Shown: positions 55,232 to 64,000, numbered from the stretch's first letter. The stretch is 64,000 nucleotides of DNA from Streptomyces sp. AC1-42W (GCF_003248355.1 NZ_QKWY01000001.1:62001-126000), one strand, 5' to 3'. Program-made: numbers and translations. The notes: generated by a model from the letters alone, not told the origin.

Positions 55232-56128
55232 GTGGATCTGGCCCTGCTGCGCACCTTCGTCACCGTGCACCGCGCCGGCTCCTTCACCCGCGCCGCCGCG
55301 CTCCTCGGCCTCTCCCAGCCCGCGGTGACCTCGCAGATACGCACGCTGGAACGGCAGCTGGGCCGGCCGCTCTTCCTGCGCCGTGCCCGCGGCGTGACGC
55401 CGACGACGATCGGCGACGAACTCGCCCACCGGGCCGCTCCCCATCTCGACGCGCTCGTCGAGATCTCCGAGACCGGCCTCGACGAGGAGGCGGGCGTACA
55501 GACCCTGCATCTGGCGGGGCCCCCGGAGTTCCTCTCGCTGCGGGTCCTGCCCGCGCTCACCCCGCTGATCGCCCAGGGCCTCGCGCTGCGCGGTTCGTTC
55601 TCCGCCGACACCGACGAGACCCTGGAGGGCCTGGCCGCCGGGCACCACGACCTGGCCGTCGTGACGGCCCGGCCGCGCGGGGAACTGCTCTCCACCACTC
55701 CGCTCTGGGACGAGGAGCACGTCCTGGTCGCCGCACCCCGCTGGGCCCGCCGACTCGGTCCGGGAACGCTGCGGCGCAACGGCCCGGTGGTCCTGGAACA
55801 GCTCCCCGTGGTCGAGGTGCACGAAAGCCTGCCGCTGGTCTCCCGGTACTGGTCCGCCGTCTTCGACAGCCCGCCCGCGGCCACCGGCACCGTCATCACG
55901 CCGGACCTGCGCGCGGTCCTGGAGTGCGCGGCCGCCGGCGCCGGGCTGGCCGTTCTGCCGCGCTATCTGTGCGAAGGCGCATTGGAGCGCGGCGAGGTGG
56001 TGGCGCTGCTCGACCCCCCGGTCCCGCCGCTGCGCACCTACTTCCTGGCCGCGCGCACCGGCACACTCGCCCTCCCGCGTCTCTCACGGGCCCACGAAGG
56101 GCTGCTCCGGGCCGCCGCCGACTGGTGA
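55232..56128 (+). CDS. LysR-family transcriptional regulator
   Basis: This 298-residue protein has an N-terminal winged HTH: LRTFVTVHRAGSFTRAAALLGLSQPAVTSQIRTLERQLGRPLFLR. A LysR substrate-binding domain follows from residue ~90. The target is not evident. The A/T-rich stretch GACATATTTATCGTTGA near 55167 is a likely promoter or operator. Start GTG 55232 follows GGAGGG. Confidence 0.88.
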   Translation: MDLALLRTFVTVHRAGSFTRAAALLGLSQPAVTSQIRTLERQLGRPLFLRRARGVTPTTIGDELAHRAAPHLDALVEISETGLDEEAGVQTLHLAGPPEFLSLRVLPALTPLIAQGLALRGSFSADTDETLEGLAAGHHDLAVVTARPRGELLSTTPLWDEEHVLVAAPRWARRLGPGTLRRNGPVVLEQLPVVEVHESLPLVSRYWSAVFDSPPAATGTVITPDLRAVLECAAAGAGLAVLPRYLCEGALERGEVVALLDPPVPPLRTYFLAARTGTLALPRLSRAHEGLLRAAADW

Positions 56129-56191
56129 CATCGCGAACGCCGGACCGCGCCCCGGTGTTTCAGAACGCGTCTCTTGGGCCACGCTTCTGCC

Positions 56192-56671
56192 ATGACCGAA
56201 CGTCCTGTGGTCAAGCGAACCGCACGTGCCATCCTGCTCGACGGTGACGACCTCATCCTCATCAAGCGCACCAAACCCGAAGTGGACCCGTACTGGATCA
56301 CACCGGGCGGCGGGGTCGAGCCCGAGGACGCCACCGTGGTCGATGCCCTGCACCGCGAGGTGGACGAGGAGCTGGGCGCGAAGATCACCGATGTGGTGCC
56401 CTGCTTCGTCGACACCGTGGAACACATCGAGGAGGGCGGGGTGAAGGGCGTCAAGGTCCAGCACTTCTTCGTCTGCCGCCTCGACTCCATGGACCTGTCC
56501 CTGCGCCACGGCCCCGAGATCGACGACCCCTGCGGGGAGTACGACATCGTCCGGGTGCCCTTCAGCCGCGTCGGCATCGCCGCCGTGCACCTGGTGCCGT
56601 TGTCGCTGCGGCACTATCTCGACGGCAATATCGAAGGGGTACGCGCCTTGCACGCCGCCGATCTGGGCTGA
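56192..56671 (+). CDS. Nudix hydrolase
   Basis: This 159-residue protein has a Nudix box near residue 38: GGGVEPEDATVVDALHREVDEELGAKI, a G-x5-E-x7-REUxEE variant with Val-Asp between R-E and the second E pair. This makes hydrolase activity likely but not certain. The ATG start is 56192; an upstream frame (GHASAM) lacks a ribosome-binding site. Substrate unknown. Confidence 0.83.
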   Translation: MTERPVVKRTARAILLDGDDLILIKRTKPEVDPYWITPGGGVEPEDATVVDALHREVDEELGAKITDVVPCFVDTVEHIEEGGVKGVKVQHFFVCRLDSMDLSLRHGPEIDDPCGEYDIVRVPFSRVGIAAVHLVPLSLRHYLDGNIEGVRALHAADLG

Positions 56672-56770
56672 CGCGGCGATCGGTGCGGTGTCTCGGCGCA
56701 CACGACTCGGCGCAGGCGGCTCGGCACGCATGGTCCGGCGCACGTGGCTCCGCGCGGGTCAGGGCGTCGT

Positions 56771-56784
56771 GTTTCACGTGAAAC
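56771..56784. other. parS site 2 (perfect)
   Basis: GTTTCACGTGAAAC again matches the Streptomyces parS palindrome exactly. It is intergenic, between the Nudix gene and the GNAT gene, in a region without other features. Confidence 0.93.
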
Positions 56785-56885
56785 CGTGTGTGCCGCCCGC
56801 TGTGGCCCAATTTTCGGCTGCGCGTCTCGGCCAGTTCCGGTAAAGCGGTGGACGGGCGATCATCGCGTCGGACAGCCTAACCCGT

Positions 56886-57764
56886 ATGCCCAGCTCACTG
56901 CCCCGCCCGCTGTCCGATCTACCCATCCGGCGCCTCACTCGGGACGACTTGGTCGCCTGCGCCGATCTCAGCGAGAACCGCGGCTGGCCTCGCGACGAGG
57001 AGCGCTGGGCGCTGCTGCTCGCCGCCGGAACGGGCTACGGAATCGACGACCCCGACAGCAAGGGGCTGATGGCGACCTGCGTGGTGGTCTCGTACGGCAC
57101 CGGCATGGCTGCCGTGGGCATGCTGCTGGTCGCCGGGCGCCATGCCCGGCGCGGGATCGGCCGGTACATGATGCAAAGGGTGATCGAGGCCGCCGGAGAA
57201 ACCCCGCTCAGCCTCCACGCCACCTCGGCGGGACGCCCCCTGTACGAGGAGCTCGGCTTCGTCCCGGTGGGGCGCGCCCTCCGGCTGAACGGCTTCTTCC
57301 AGGCGCCTGCGGCAACCGGCCCGCTCGGTGACCCGGGGACCGTCGTCCGCCCCGCTTCCGCCCACGATCTGCGGGCCCTGGTGGAACTGGACTCGGTCGT
57401 GTTCGGGCTCGACCGGACGCATCTGCTGACCCGGCTCCCCACGTTCGCCGACCATATGAGGGTCGCCGAGAGGGACGGGGAGCTGATCGGATACGCCGCG
57501 CTCTCCCCGAGCGCGGCAAACCATGCGGTCGGGCCCCTGGTCGCCGCGGACACGGCTACGGCGAAGCTGCTTCTGGCCTCGCTGGCGGAAGCGACGGACC
57601 GGCCACTGCGTGCGGACATCGACGCCCGCCACGAGGACCTGGTCGACTGGCTCGGTGCCTGCGGGCTGGGGACCGGTTCGGAGACCACGGTGATGGTCCT
57701 CGGTGGGGACCGGCACGGGGACTGGACCCGGTACTTCGCACCCTTCAGCCTGGCGACGGGCTGA
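56886..57764 (+). CDS. Tandem GNAT-fold N-acetyltransferase
   Basis: The first half of this 292-residue protein is a GNAT domain (IRRLTRDDLVACADLSENRGW; acetyl-CoA loop ARRGIGRYMMQRVIEA; then RPLYEELGFVPVGR). The second half (residues ~160-290) is a degenerate second GNAT-like domain (VVRPASAHDLRALVELD, IGYAALSPSA). Acceptor unknown. TAACCC 8 bases before the ATG suggests a leaderless transcript. Confidence 0.83.
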   Translation: MPSSLPRPLSDLPIRRLTRDDLVACADLSENRGWPRDEERWALLLAAGTGYGIDDPDSKGLMATCVVVSYGTGMAAVGMLLVAGRHARRGIGRYMMQRVIEAAGETPLSLHATSAGRPLYEELGFVPVGRALRLNGFFQAPAATGPLGDPGTVVRPASAHDLRALVELDSVVFGLDRTHLLTRLPTFADHMRVAERDGELIGYAALSPSAANHAVGPLVAADTATAKLLLASLAEATDRPLRADIDARHEDLVDWLGACGLGTGSETTVMVLGGDRHGDWTRYFAPFSLATG

Positions 57765-57802
57765 CCCCGGGCGCGGACCGGCTCCGGGACCGGGGCCCCG
57801 GA

Positions 57803-59068
57803 TCAGCTCCGCGCCGCCGGGATCTGCGCCGGTTCCGGGGTGTGGGCAGGCTCCGGGGTGTCCGCGGGTTCCGGAGTGCGTCCCGGCTCCGGGGTGTGGG
57901 TGGCGACGAGCCTGCTCGGGGTGGCCGTACGGCGCTCCAGGGCGCTGGAGACGGCGGCAAGCACCAGGGCCGACGCGGCCAGCGCCGCTCCGACCCAGTT
58001 GGGCGCGGTGTAACCGAGGCCCGCCCCGATGACGAGGCCGCCGAGCCAGGCGGAGAGCGCGTTGCCGAGGTTGAAGGCGCCGATGTTCATTGCCGAGGCC
58101 AGGGTCGGGGCGCCTGCCGCGTGGTCGAGCACCCGCTTCTGCAGCGGGGGCACGGTGGCGAAGCCGAGCGCCCCGATGAGGACGAGGGTGACGGCGGCCG
58201 TGATCTTGTTGTGGGCGGTCCAGGTGAACAGGGCCAGGACCAGGGCGAGGCCGGCCAGCGCCGCATGCAGCAGCGGCATGGTGTGCCGGTCGGCGAGCCT
58301 GCCGCCGAGCAGATTGCCGCCGAGCATGCCGACCCCGAAGAGGATCAGCAGCCAGGTGACCGCGGAGGCCGGGTATCCGGCGACCTTCGTCATCATCGGC
58401 GTGATGTAGGTGATCGCCGCGAAGACACCGCCGAAGCCGAGGACCGTCATCGCCATGGCGAGAAGGACCTGGACGTTACGGAAGGCGGCGACTTCCTGCC
58501 GCAGCCTGACCCCTTCGGCGCGAGGCTGCTCGGGGACGAGCCGGGCCACACCGAGCAGACCGAGGATGCCCAGCGCCGCGACGACGAAGAAGGTGACCCG
58601 CCAGCCGGAGTGCAGACCGATGTACGTCCCCGCCGGTACACCGACGACGTTGGCGACGGTGAGGCCGGTGAACATCAGGGCGATGGCTCCCGCCTTCTTC
58701 TGCGGAGCCACCAGATCGGCCGCCACCACCGCTCCGATGCCGAAGAAGGCTCCATGGGCGAGCGAGGCGACCACCCGGCCTGCGACCATCACCTCGAAGA
58801 CGGGCGCGGTCGCGGTGGCCACATTGCCCGCGACGAACAGGCCCATGAGGATCATCAGCATCCGTTTGCGGCTGACCCTGGTGCCGAGCACCGTCATCAG
58901 CGGGGCTCCCAGCACCACGCCGAGCGCGTACCCCGTGACGAGAAAGCCGGCGGCCGGGATGGAGACCTGGAAGTCGGCGGCCACCTCGGGAAGCAATCCC
59001 ATGATCACAAACTCGGTGGTTCCGATTCCGAAGGCCCCGATGGCCAGGGCCAGAAGTGCGAGTGGCAT
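57803..59068 (-). CDS. MFS efflux transporter (DHA1 type) with TPEP-repeat tail
   Basis: This 421-residue protein has about 12 membrane helices. N-terminus LLALAIGAFGIGTTEFVIMG and the loop GTRVSRKRMLM are typical of the Cmx/AraJ-like DHA1 group that exports chloramphenicol-type drugs or sugars. The C-terminal ~35 residues are a repeat (TPEPGRTPEPADTPEPAH) from a short tandem DNA repeat at 57834-57900. It is divergent from a MarR regulator with operator-like repeats between. Confidence 0.87.
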   Translation of the reverse strand: MPLALLALAIGAFGIGTTEFVIMGLLPEVAADFQVSIPAAGFLVTGYALGVVLGAPLMTVLGTRVSRKRMLMILMGLFVAGNVATATAPVFEVMVAGRVVASLAHGAFFGIGAVVAADLVAPQKKAGAIALMFTGLTVANVVGVPAGTYIGLHSGWRVTFFVVAALGILGLLGVARLVPEQPRAEGVRLRQEVAAFRNVQVLLAMAMTVLGFGGVFAAITYITPMMTKVAGYPASAVTWLLILFGVGMLGGNLLGGRLADRHTMPLLHAALAGLALVLALFTWTAHNKITAAVTLVLIGALGFATVPPLQKRVLDHAAGAPTLASAMNIGAFNLGNALSAWLGGLVIGAGLGYTAPNWVGAALAASALVLAAVSSALERRTATPSRLVATHTPEPGRTPEPADTPEPAHTPEPAQIPAARS

Positions 59069-59118
59069 GGGTATACCTTCCCGAAAAATTGCTACTGCGC
59101 CTTACATGCGTAGACAAT

Positions 59119-59147
59119 AATTGCAAACGCAAGTTAATTGCAAGCGC
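59119..59147. promoter_or_regulatory. Operator-like repeats between MFS and MarR genes
   Basis: AATTGCAAACGC (59119-59130) and AATTGCAAGCGC (59136-59147) are direct repeats 17 bp apart in a locally A/T-rich stretch, with TTGC/GCAA dyads. They are a probable binding site for the MarR protein that would control both divergent genes. Confidence 0.6.
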
Positions 59148-59206
59148 GGACTATTGCGGACGTCGGCTACCCTGGTCGTAAGCAGCTCCGGCACGGAGGA
59201 GAGACC

Positions 59207-59668
59207 ATGACTGCCACGGACCCGGCCCTGACCGCCCTCTCCCAGGGCTGGATCGCGCTCTCCCTGCTCCACGGCAGGATCGAGAGCCGCATCGAGCGGG
59301 CCCTGCAGAGCGGCCACGACCTCAGCGTGCGGGAGTACTCCCTGCTGGACGTGCTCAGCCGGCAGCACAGCGGTCCGGGCGGACACCTCCAGATGAAGCA
59401 GGTGGCGGACGCCGTGGGACTGAGCCAGAGCGCCACCACCCGGCTGGTCACCCGCCTCGAGGACCGGGGACTGCTCACCCGGTACCTCTGTGACACCGAC
59501 CGCAGAGGCATCTACACCGACGTCACCGCCGATGGCCTGGCCCTGCTCTCCGACGCCCGGCCGACCAACGACAGCGCCCTGCGGGCCGCGCTCGACGAGG
59601 CCGCCGAGAACCCCGAGCTGGCCCCGTTGGTCAGGGCCGTCGAAGAACTGAAGGCCGTCCCCGTATAG
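59207..59668 (+). CDS. MarR-family transcriptional regulator
   Basis: This 153-residue winged-helix repressor has YSLLDVLSRQHSGPGGHLQMKQVADAVGLSQSATTRLVTRLEDRGLLTRYLCDTDRRGIYTDVT (HTH and wing). Helices at both ends would dimerize. ATG 59207 follows GGAGGAGAG. The divergent MFS gene and repeats in the gap suggest a drug-responsive pair. Confidence 0.88.
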   Translation: MTATDPALTALSQGWIALSLLHGRIESRIERALQSGHDLSVREYSLLDVLSRQHSGPGGHLQMKQVADAVGLSQSATTRLVTRLEDRGLLTRYLCDTDRRGIYTDVTADGLALLSDARPTNDSALRAALDEAAENPELAPLVRAVEELKAVPV

Positions 59669-59698
59669 CGGCGGGCCGAACTGCGTAGGCTGCCGCAC

Positions 59699-60151
59699 AT
59701 GAGCGACCTGGACATACGGCGTGCGACCGCTGACGATCTGCCCGCGATCGTGGCACTGCTCGCCGACGACCCGCTGGGCGCCCAGCGCGAGTCGCCGGAC
59801 GATCTCGCCCCCTACCGGACGGCACTCCGGCGGCTGGCCGACGACCCGAATCAGCGTCTGATGGTCGCCGTGCGCCGGGAGCGCATCGTCGGGACCCTCC
59901 AGCTCACGGTGATCCCCGGCCTGTCCCGGCGCGGCTCGACCCGTTCCCTGATCGAGGGCGTCCGCATCCACGCGGACGAACGGGGGAGCGGCCTCGGTAC
60001 CCGGCTGATCCAGTGGGCCGTGGACGAGTCGCGCCGCCAGGGCTGCCAACTGGTGCAGCTCACCTCGGACACGACCCGCACCGACGCGCATCGCTTCTAC
60101 GAGCGCCTCGGCTTCATCGCCAGCCACGTGGGTTTCAAGCTCGCTCTCTGA
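59699..60151 (+). CDS. GNAT-family N-acetyltransferase
   Basis: This 150-residue, single-domain protein begins IRRATADDLPAIVALLADDPLG. The acetyl-CoA loop is ERGSGLGTRLIQWAVDESRRQG, followed by TRTDAHRFYERLGFIASHVGF. The residues are typical of a general amino-acid or peptide acetyltransferase. It starts 30 bp after the MarR gene and may be co-transcribed. Confidence 0.87.
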   Translation: MSDLDIRRATADDLPAIVALLADDPLGAQRESPDDLAPYRTALRRLADDPNQRLMVAVRRERIVGTLQLTVIPGLSRRGSTRSLIEGVRIHADERGSGLGTRLIQWAVDESRRQGCQLVQLTSDTTRTDAHRFYERLGFIASHVGFKLAL

Positions 60152-60177
60152 CCTCACCGCGTTCCCTGGGAGTCGCC

Positions 60178-61341
60178 GTGCAACGCATCAGTGACGAACA
60201 ACGGCGCATCCGGATCGGCCGCCGCCATCTGCTGACCCCCGAGGCACGGGCCTCGTCGCCCGTGGACGTGGCCGACGCCCTGGTGGCGCTCCACGCGACC
60301 GACGCGGCCACGGTGTTCCTGTCCGTCTGTGCCCGCCTCGCCGAACCCGGCGTCGCCGCGGTGGAGCGGTGCCTCTACGAGGACGTCTCGCTGGTGCGGA
60401 TGCTGTCCCTGCGCAACACCCTCTTCGTCGTATCGGAGGAGACGGCCCCGCACGTCGAGGCCGCCAACGCGCGTGCCGTGGCCGCCAAGGAGCGCCGTAC
60501 CCTGCTCAAGCACCTGCGGGAGGACGGCAACGGCCTGGACGAACGCTGGCTCGATGAGGCCGAGCGGAGCGCCCTCGCGTTCCTGGACCGGAGCGGACCG
60601 GTCTCGGGCAGCGAACTCGCCGCCGGTGTCGCTGCCCTTCGCACCAAGATCACCGTGTTCCCCGGGAAGAAGCAGGAGACGGTCCAGGAGGTCGCGACCC
60701 GGGTGATCCGGGTGCTGGCCGCAGAGGGCAGGATTCGCCGGGACCGACCGCGCGGCTCCTGGACCTCCAGCCAGTTCCGCTGGGCGCCGGCCCTCCCCCG
60801 GCCGGTCGAGGAGACCGCTCCGGCCCAGGCGGAGCTGGCCCTGCGCTGGCTCCGCGCATACGGGCCGGGCACCGAGGGCGACCTCAAGTGGTGGACCGGG
60901 TGGGGGACGCGCGAGGTCCGTACGGCGCTGGCGGCAGCCGGAGCCGTGGAGGTGCGACTCGAAGACGGCGCTGTCGCCTGGGTCGCCCCCGGCGACACGG
61001 AGCCCGAGCCCGCCCCCGCCCCATGGGCGGCCCTGCTGCCCGCGCTCGACCCGAGCGGTATGGGCTGGGCGGACCGGGCCTTCCACCTGCCGGCCGAGCA
61101 CCGGGCAGCCCTCTTCGACCGCTCGGGCAACATCGGACCCACGGTCTGGTGGAACGGCCGGATCGTGGGCGGCTGGGCACAGCGCGGTGACGGCGAGCCG
61201 GTGTGGCGGCTGCTGACCGATCCCGGTGCGGAGGCCACGTCCGCCATCGAGACCGAGGCGTCCCGGCTGGCGTCCTGGGTCGGAGACGCACGGGTCACCC
61301 CGCGCTTCCGGACACCCCTGGAACGGGAGTTGACGGCATGA
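60178..61341 (+). CDS. Winged-helix DNA-binding protein (HTH_42/AlkX type)
   Basis: This 387-residue protein belongs to the DUF1006/HTH_42 family. VADALVALHATDAATVFLSV near residue 30, VSLVRMLSLRNTLFVVSEE, and a helix-turn-helix GSELAAGVAALR near residue 145 support the assignment. Relatives such as YcaQ/AlkZ are DNA glycosylases opening interstrand crosslinks and sit in resistance clusters; whether this one is enzymatic is uncertain. GTG 60178 lies 24 bp after the acetyltransferase. Confidence 0.8.
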   Translation: MQRISDEQRRIRIGRRHLLTPEARASSPVDVADALVALHATDAATVFLSVCARLAEPGVAAVERCLYEDVSLVRMLSLRNTLFVVSEETAPHVEAANARAVAAKERRTLLKHLREDGNGLDERWLDEAERSALAFLDRSGPVSGSELAAGVAALRTKITVFPGKKQETVQEVATRVIRVLAAEGRIRRDRPRGSWTSSQFRWAPALPRPVEETAPAQAELALRWLRAYGPGTEGDLKWWTGWGTREVRTALAAAGAVEVRLEDGAVAWVAPGDTEPEPAPAPWAALLPALDPSGMGWADRAFHLPAEHRAALFDRSGNIGPTVWWNGRIVGGWAQRGDGEPVWRLLTDPGAEATSAIETEASRLASWVGDARVTPRFRTPLERELTA

Positions 61342-61356
61342 AGCAGGGGCCCGGCT

Positions 61357-61370
61357 GTTCCACGTGAAAC
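61357..61370. other. parS-like site 3 (one mismatch)
   Basis: GTTCCACGTGAAAC differs from consensus parS at one base. It is flanked by GGCT and AGCC, giving a longer near-perfect palindrome. It is intergenic, just after the winged-helix gene. Confidence 0.85.
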
Positions 61371-61452
61371 AGCCGGATGCCTTCTCTCCTCCGGCCATGA
61401 CCCGCCGGGCGGCGCCCAGGGCGTGCCGGACGCCGCCCGACAGGCGGGACTT

Positions 61453-62844
61453 TCAGGACGCGCCCTGGTCCCCCAGTCCGCGCCAGCCCTTCTCGTCCAC
61501 GCCGCCGGGTACGGCCGCCGCCGGATCGTACGGCTCACGCGTGAAGACGAAGGACCCCAGATCGAGGTGGCTCACGCTGCCGTCCGGGTTCCGCACGATC
61601 CGCAGCGTCTCCCCCGCGTAGTAGCCGTCCAGCCCCACCCAGGTGCCATCGGGACGTGCCACGAAGCGGGCGCCCCTGCCCTGGCCGTTCACCTGCCGCA
61701 GCTCCAGCCCGCGATCAGCGGTCAAGCGCAGGAGGGTGGGGCGCGTTGCCCAGTACCAGGCACCGGTCAGGGCGAGGAGTTCCGCGTCGATCTCGGGCAG
61801 CGGGCGCCACGGCTCCGGGATACGGGGCTCGGCCTCGGCGACGATGTCCACGAGGTCGGCGGCCACCTCACCGATCGCCACCCCGGACGTCGCGTTGACG
61901 AGCACCACGGCGGCCACATCGTCCTCGGCGCTCACCCAGAGGGCTGCCAGGAAGCCGGGGAGCGAGCCGGTGTGCCCGATGAAGGTGCGGCCCTTCCGCC
62001 GGATCAGCTGGAGCCCCAGGCCGTATTGGTCGAGGCTTGCGGTCTCGGGAGCGGCGGACGGTTGCTTCATCTCCTCGACCGACGCGGCGCCGAGCACCCG
62101 GTCGTCGCCCTCGGCGAGAAAGGCGGCGAAGCGGAGCAGATCGGCGGTGGTGGACCAGAGCTGCCCGGCCGGCGCCATCAGCCCCAGGTCCTCCGCCGGT
62201 TCGGGAAGCATCGCGTCGGCCCACGGGTGCACCGCCCAGCCGCCCGCATGCGGAGCCCGGGGAAGGGAGCCGGTGCGGTGCATGCCGAGGGGTTCCAGGA
62301 CCTCCCGCCGCAGTACCTCCTCCCAGGAGGCCCCGCGCACGGCCTCGACCAGCGAACCGAGCAGCGTGTATCCCGGATTGGAGTAGTGGTGGCGCTGACC
62401 GGGCGGGTGCATGGCGATCTGCTCACCGAGCACATCCGCGAGAGTCGGGCGCAGGCTGCCGGGGGTCCGCTCCCACCACGGCGCGGTCGTCTCGGCTCCG
62501 AGGCCGGCGCTGTGCCCCAGCAGTTGGTGGATGGTCACCTCGCCCGCACCGGTGCCGGGCAGATGCCTCTCCAGCGGATCGGGCAGGTCGAGCAGCCCCT
62601 CGTCGCGCAGCCGAAGCACCAGCACCGCGGTGAACGTCTTGGTGAGGGACCCGATCCTGAACTGCGTGTCGGAGTCCGGGGCATGGCCGTCGACACAGCT
62701 GCGCGAGCCGTCCCAGACGGTCTGCCCCTGCCGCCGCACCGCGGCGACCAGGGAGGGGGCACGCCCTTCGGCCTGTGCCGTGGCGATGCGGTGCAGCAAC
62801 GCACGCCGGGTACCGGGGAGCAACGGTTCAGCGGGAGAAGTCAT
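61453..62844 (-). CDS. Beta-lactamase-family serine hydrolase
   Basis: This 463-residue class C-like hydrolase has the nucleophile motif SLTK in FRIGSLTKTFTAVLVLRL near residue 70, a YSN motif in HHYSNPGYTLLGSLVEA near residue 155, and HTG in IGHTGSLPGF near residue 295. There is no clear signal peptide. The substrate may be a D-peptide, ester or beta-lactam. I chose ATG 62844, the third of several near-adjacent starts. Confidence 0.85.
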   Translation of the reverse strand: MTSPAEPLLPGTRRALLHRIATAQAEGRAPSLVAAVRRQGQTVWDGSRSCVDGHAPDSDTQFRIGSLTKTFTAVLVLRLRDEGLLDLPDPLERHLPGTGAGEVTIHQLLGHSAGLGAETTAPWWERTPGSLRPTLADVLGEQIAMHPPGQRHHYSNPGYTLLGSLVEAVRGASWEEVLRREVLEPLGMHRTGSLPRAPHAGGWAVHPWADAMLPEPAEDLGLMAPAGQLWSTTADLLRFAAFLAEGDDRVLGAASVEEMKQPSAAPETASLDQYGLGLQLIRRKGRTFIGHTGSLPGFLAALWVSAEDDVAAVVLVNATSGVAIGEVAADLVDIVAEAEPRIPEPWRPLPEIDAELLALTGAWYWATRPTLLRLTADRGLELRQVNGQGRGARFVARPDGTWVGLDGYYAGETLRIVRNPDGSVSHLDLGSFVFTREPYDPAAAVPGGVDEKGWRGLGDQGAS

Positions 62845-62953
62845 CATCAACAACTACCGCCCGCGCCCCCGGAAGGCGACTCCATTTCCCCGCCACCGCA
62901 CGGACCCGCCGCGGAAGCAGCTCCGTATCCCCCGTGCCGTGCGTGCGCTTCGA

Positions 62954-64000
62954 TCAGGTCTGGGCCATGTCCACGAAGCGGGAGTAGTGGCCCTGGAAGG
63001 CGACCGTGATCGTCGCCGTCGGACCGTTTCGGTGCTTGGCCACGATCAGGTCCGCCTCGCCGGCGCGCGGCGACTCCTTCTCGTACGCGTCCTCGCGGTG
63101 CAGCAGGATCACCATGTCGGCGTCCTGCTCGATGGAGCCGGACTCGCGGAGGTCGGAGACCATCGGCTTCTTGTCCGTGCGCTGCTCGGGGCCACGGTTC
63201 AGCTGGGAGAGCGCGATGACCGGGAGTTGCAGCTCCTTGGCCAGCAGCTTGAGGTTTCGCGACATGTCGGAGACCTCCTGCTGGCGGCTCTCGGCGCGCT
63301 TGGAGCCGCCGGACTGCATCAGCTGCAGGTAGTCGATGACCACGAGCTTGAGGTCGTTGCGCTGCTTCAGGCGCCGGCACTTCGCCCGGATCTCCATCAT
63401 GGAGAGGTTGGGGGAGTCGTCGATGTAGAGCGGCGCGGCGGAGACGTCCGGCATCCGCCGGGCCAGCCGCGTCCAGTCCTCGTCGGTCATCGTGCCGGAG
63501 CGCATGTGGTGCAGGGCCACCCGCGCCTCGGCGGACAGCAGACGCATGGCGATCTCGTTGCGGCCCATTTCCAGGGAGAAGATCACGCTGGGCATGTTGC
63601 TCTTGATCGAGCAGGCACGGGCGAAGTCCAGCGCGAGGGTGGACTTACCCATGGCGGGGCGGGCCGCGATGACGACCATCTGACCGGGGTGCAGGCCGTT
63701 GGTCAGGGCGTCGAGGTCGGTGAAGCCCGTGGGCACGCCCGTCATCTCGCCGCTGCGGGAGCCGATCGCCTCGATCTCGTCGAGGGCGCCCTCCATGATG
63801 TCGCCGAGCGGGAGGTAGTCCTCGCTGGTCCGCTGCTCGGTGACGGCGTAGATCTCCGCCTGCGCGGAGTTGACGATGTCGTCCACATCGCCGTCCGCCG
63901 CGTATCCCATCTGCGTGATCTTCGTACCGGCTTCGACGAGTCGCCGCAGGACCGCTCGCTCGTGGACGATCTCCGCGTAGTACGAGGCGTTGGCCGCCGT
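62954..64000 (-). CDS. dnaB: Replicative DNA helicase DnaB, C-terminal part (5' end outside window)
   Basis: The last 348 residues of the replicative helicase, which unwinds DNA at the fork. The visible part begins at the N-terminal-domain end (ASYYAEIVHERAVLRRLVEAG). Walker A is ARPAMGKST, Walker B is LVVIDYLQLM, and QQEVSDMSRNLKLLAKEL and the motif PVIALSQLNRGPEQR follow. The reading frame continues beyond base 64000. In Streptomyces this gene lies close to oriC. Confidence 0.96.
   Translation of the reverse strand, partial: TAANASYYAEIVHERAVLRRLVEAGTKITQMGYAADGDVDDIVNSAQAEIYAVTEQRTSEDYLPLGDIMEGALDEIEAIGSRSGEMTGVPTGFTDLDALTNGLHPGQMVVIAARPAMGKSTLALDFARACSIKSNMPSVIFSLEMGRNEIAMRLLSAEARVALHHMRSGTMTDEDWTRLARRMPDVSAAPLYIDDSPNLSMMEIRAKCRRLKQRNDLKLVVIDYLQLMQSGGSKRAESRQQEVSDMSRNLKLLAKELQLPVIALSQLNRGPEQRTDKKPMVSDLRESGSIEQDADMVILLHREDAYEKESPRAGEADLIVAKHRNGPTATITVAFQGHYSRFVDMAQT

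Overview
This window is chromosomal DNA from a Streptomyces-like actinomycete. It is very GC-rich with strongly GC-biased third codon positions, has frequent GTG starts and GTGA/ATGA overlaps, and carries lineage markers: ssgA with ssgR, a fused cydDC, DUF2637 and DUF5326 proteins, and parS sites of the Streptomyces type. The gene order (pheA, serS, ABC cluster, kptA, F420-type oxidoreductase, cydABDC, hisC, thiC, ssgA/ssgR, dnaB) matches what I remember of the oriC-proximal core of Streptomyces chromosomes. Three parS-like palindromes and two clusters of DnaA-box-like nonamers agree with a position near oriC.

Layout. 1-11.5 kb: the end of pheA, serS with a coupled HAD phosphatase, a Streptomyces-type DNA-binding/coiled-coil gene, a four-gene leftward ABC-2 transporter operon, an alpha/beta-hydrolase/SDR fusion, kptA, and the C-terminal half of an F420-type luciferase-like oxidoreductase. 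11,575-33,206: an integrative element inserted in that oxidoreductase gene. 33.4-64 kb: core genes again: a second HAD phosphatase, a GAF histidine kinase, the cyd operon with a perfect Rex site, hisC, a LacI regulator, a metallophosphoesterase, thiC with a TPP riboswitch, YibE/F, ssgA/ssgR, small membrane proteins, a Cys/Met PLP enzyme, LysR, Nudix, GNAT, MFS/MarR and serine hydrolase genes, and the C-terminal part of dnaB.

The element is about 21.6 kb and its ends can be placed to the base. Both junctions share the trinucleotide GAG, and the rejoined ends give an attP with 12-bp arms that form an inverted repeat around GA, as expected for a large serine integrase. It encodes the integrase at one end, a DnaB-like replication protein behind repeated structured leaders, an iteron-like region, a DUF2637 membrane protein, a MobC/relaxase pair, a coupled Xre-regulator/peptide-deformylase pair, four translationally coupled sugar-transferase-like genes, a P-loop kinase, an FkbM methyltransferase and a Nudix hydrolase. 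I see no TraB/FtsK translocase, so it looks mobilizable rather than self-transmissible.

Two features of the element stand out. First, it carries a complete homologue of the gene it disrupts, and that copy is synonymously recoded exactly across the attachment site: seven of nine codons differ, several being rare A/T-ending codons. It looks like a rescue copy that is protected from the element's own integrase. Second, its right end carries a 1604-residue protein that joins an APH-like kinase domain to a SAMD9-like P-loop NTPase, helical repeats and an OB-like domain. This gene is divergent from a membrane-anchored coiled-coil gene, has an apparently leaderless promoter and has a TTA codon at position 28. 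It is a plausible new anti-phage or conflict system.
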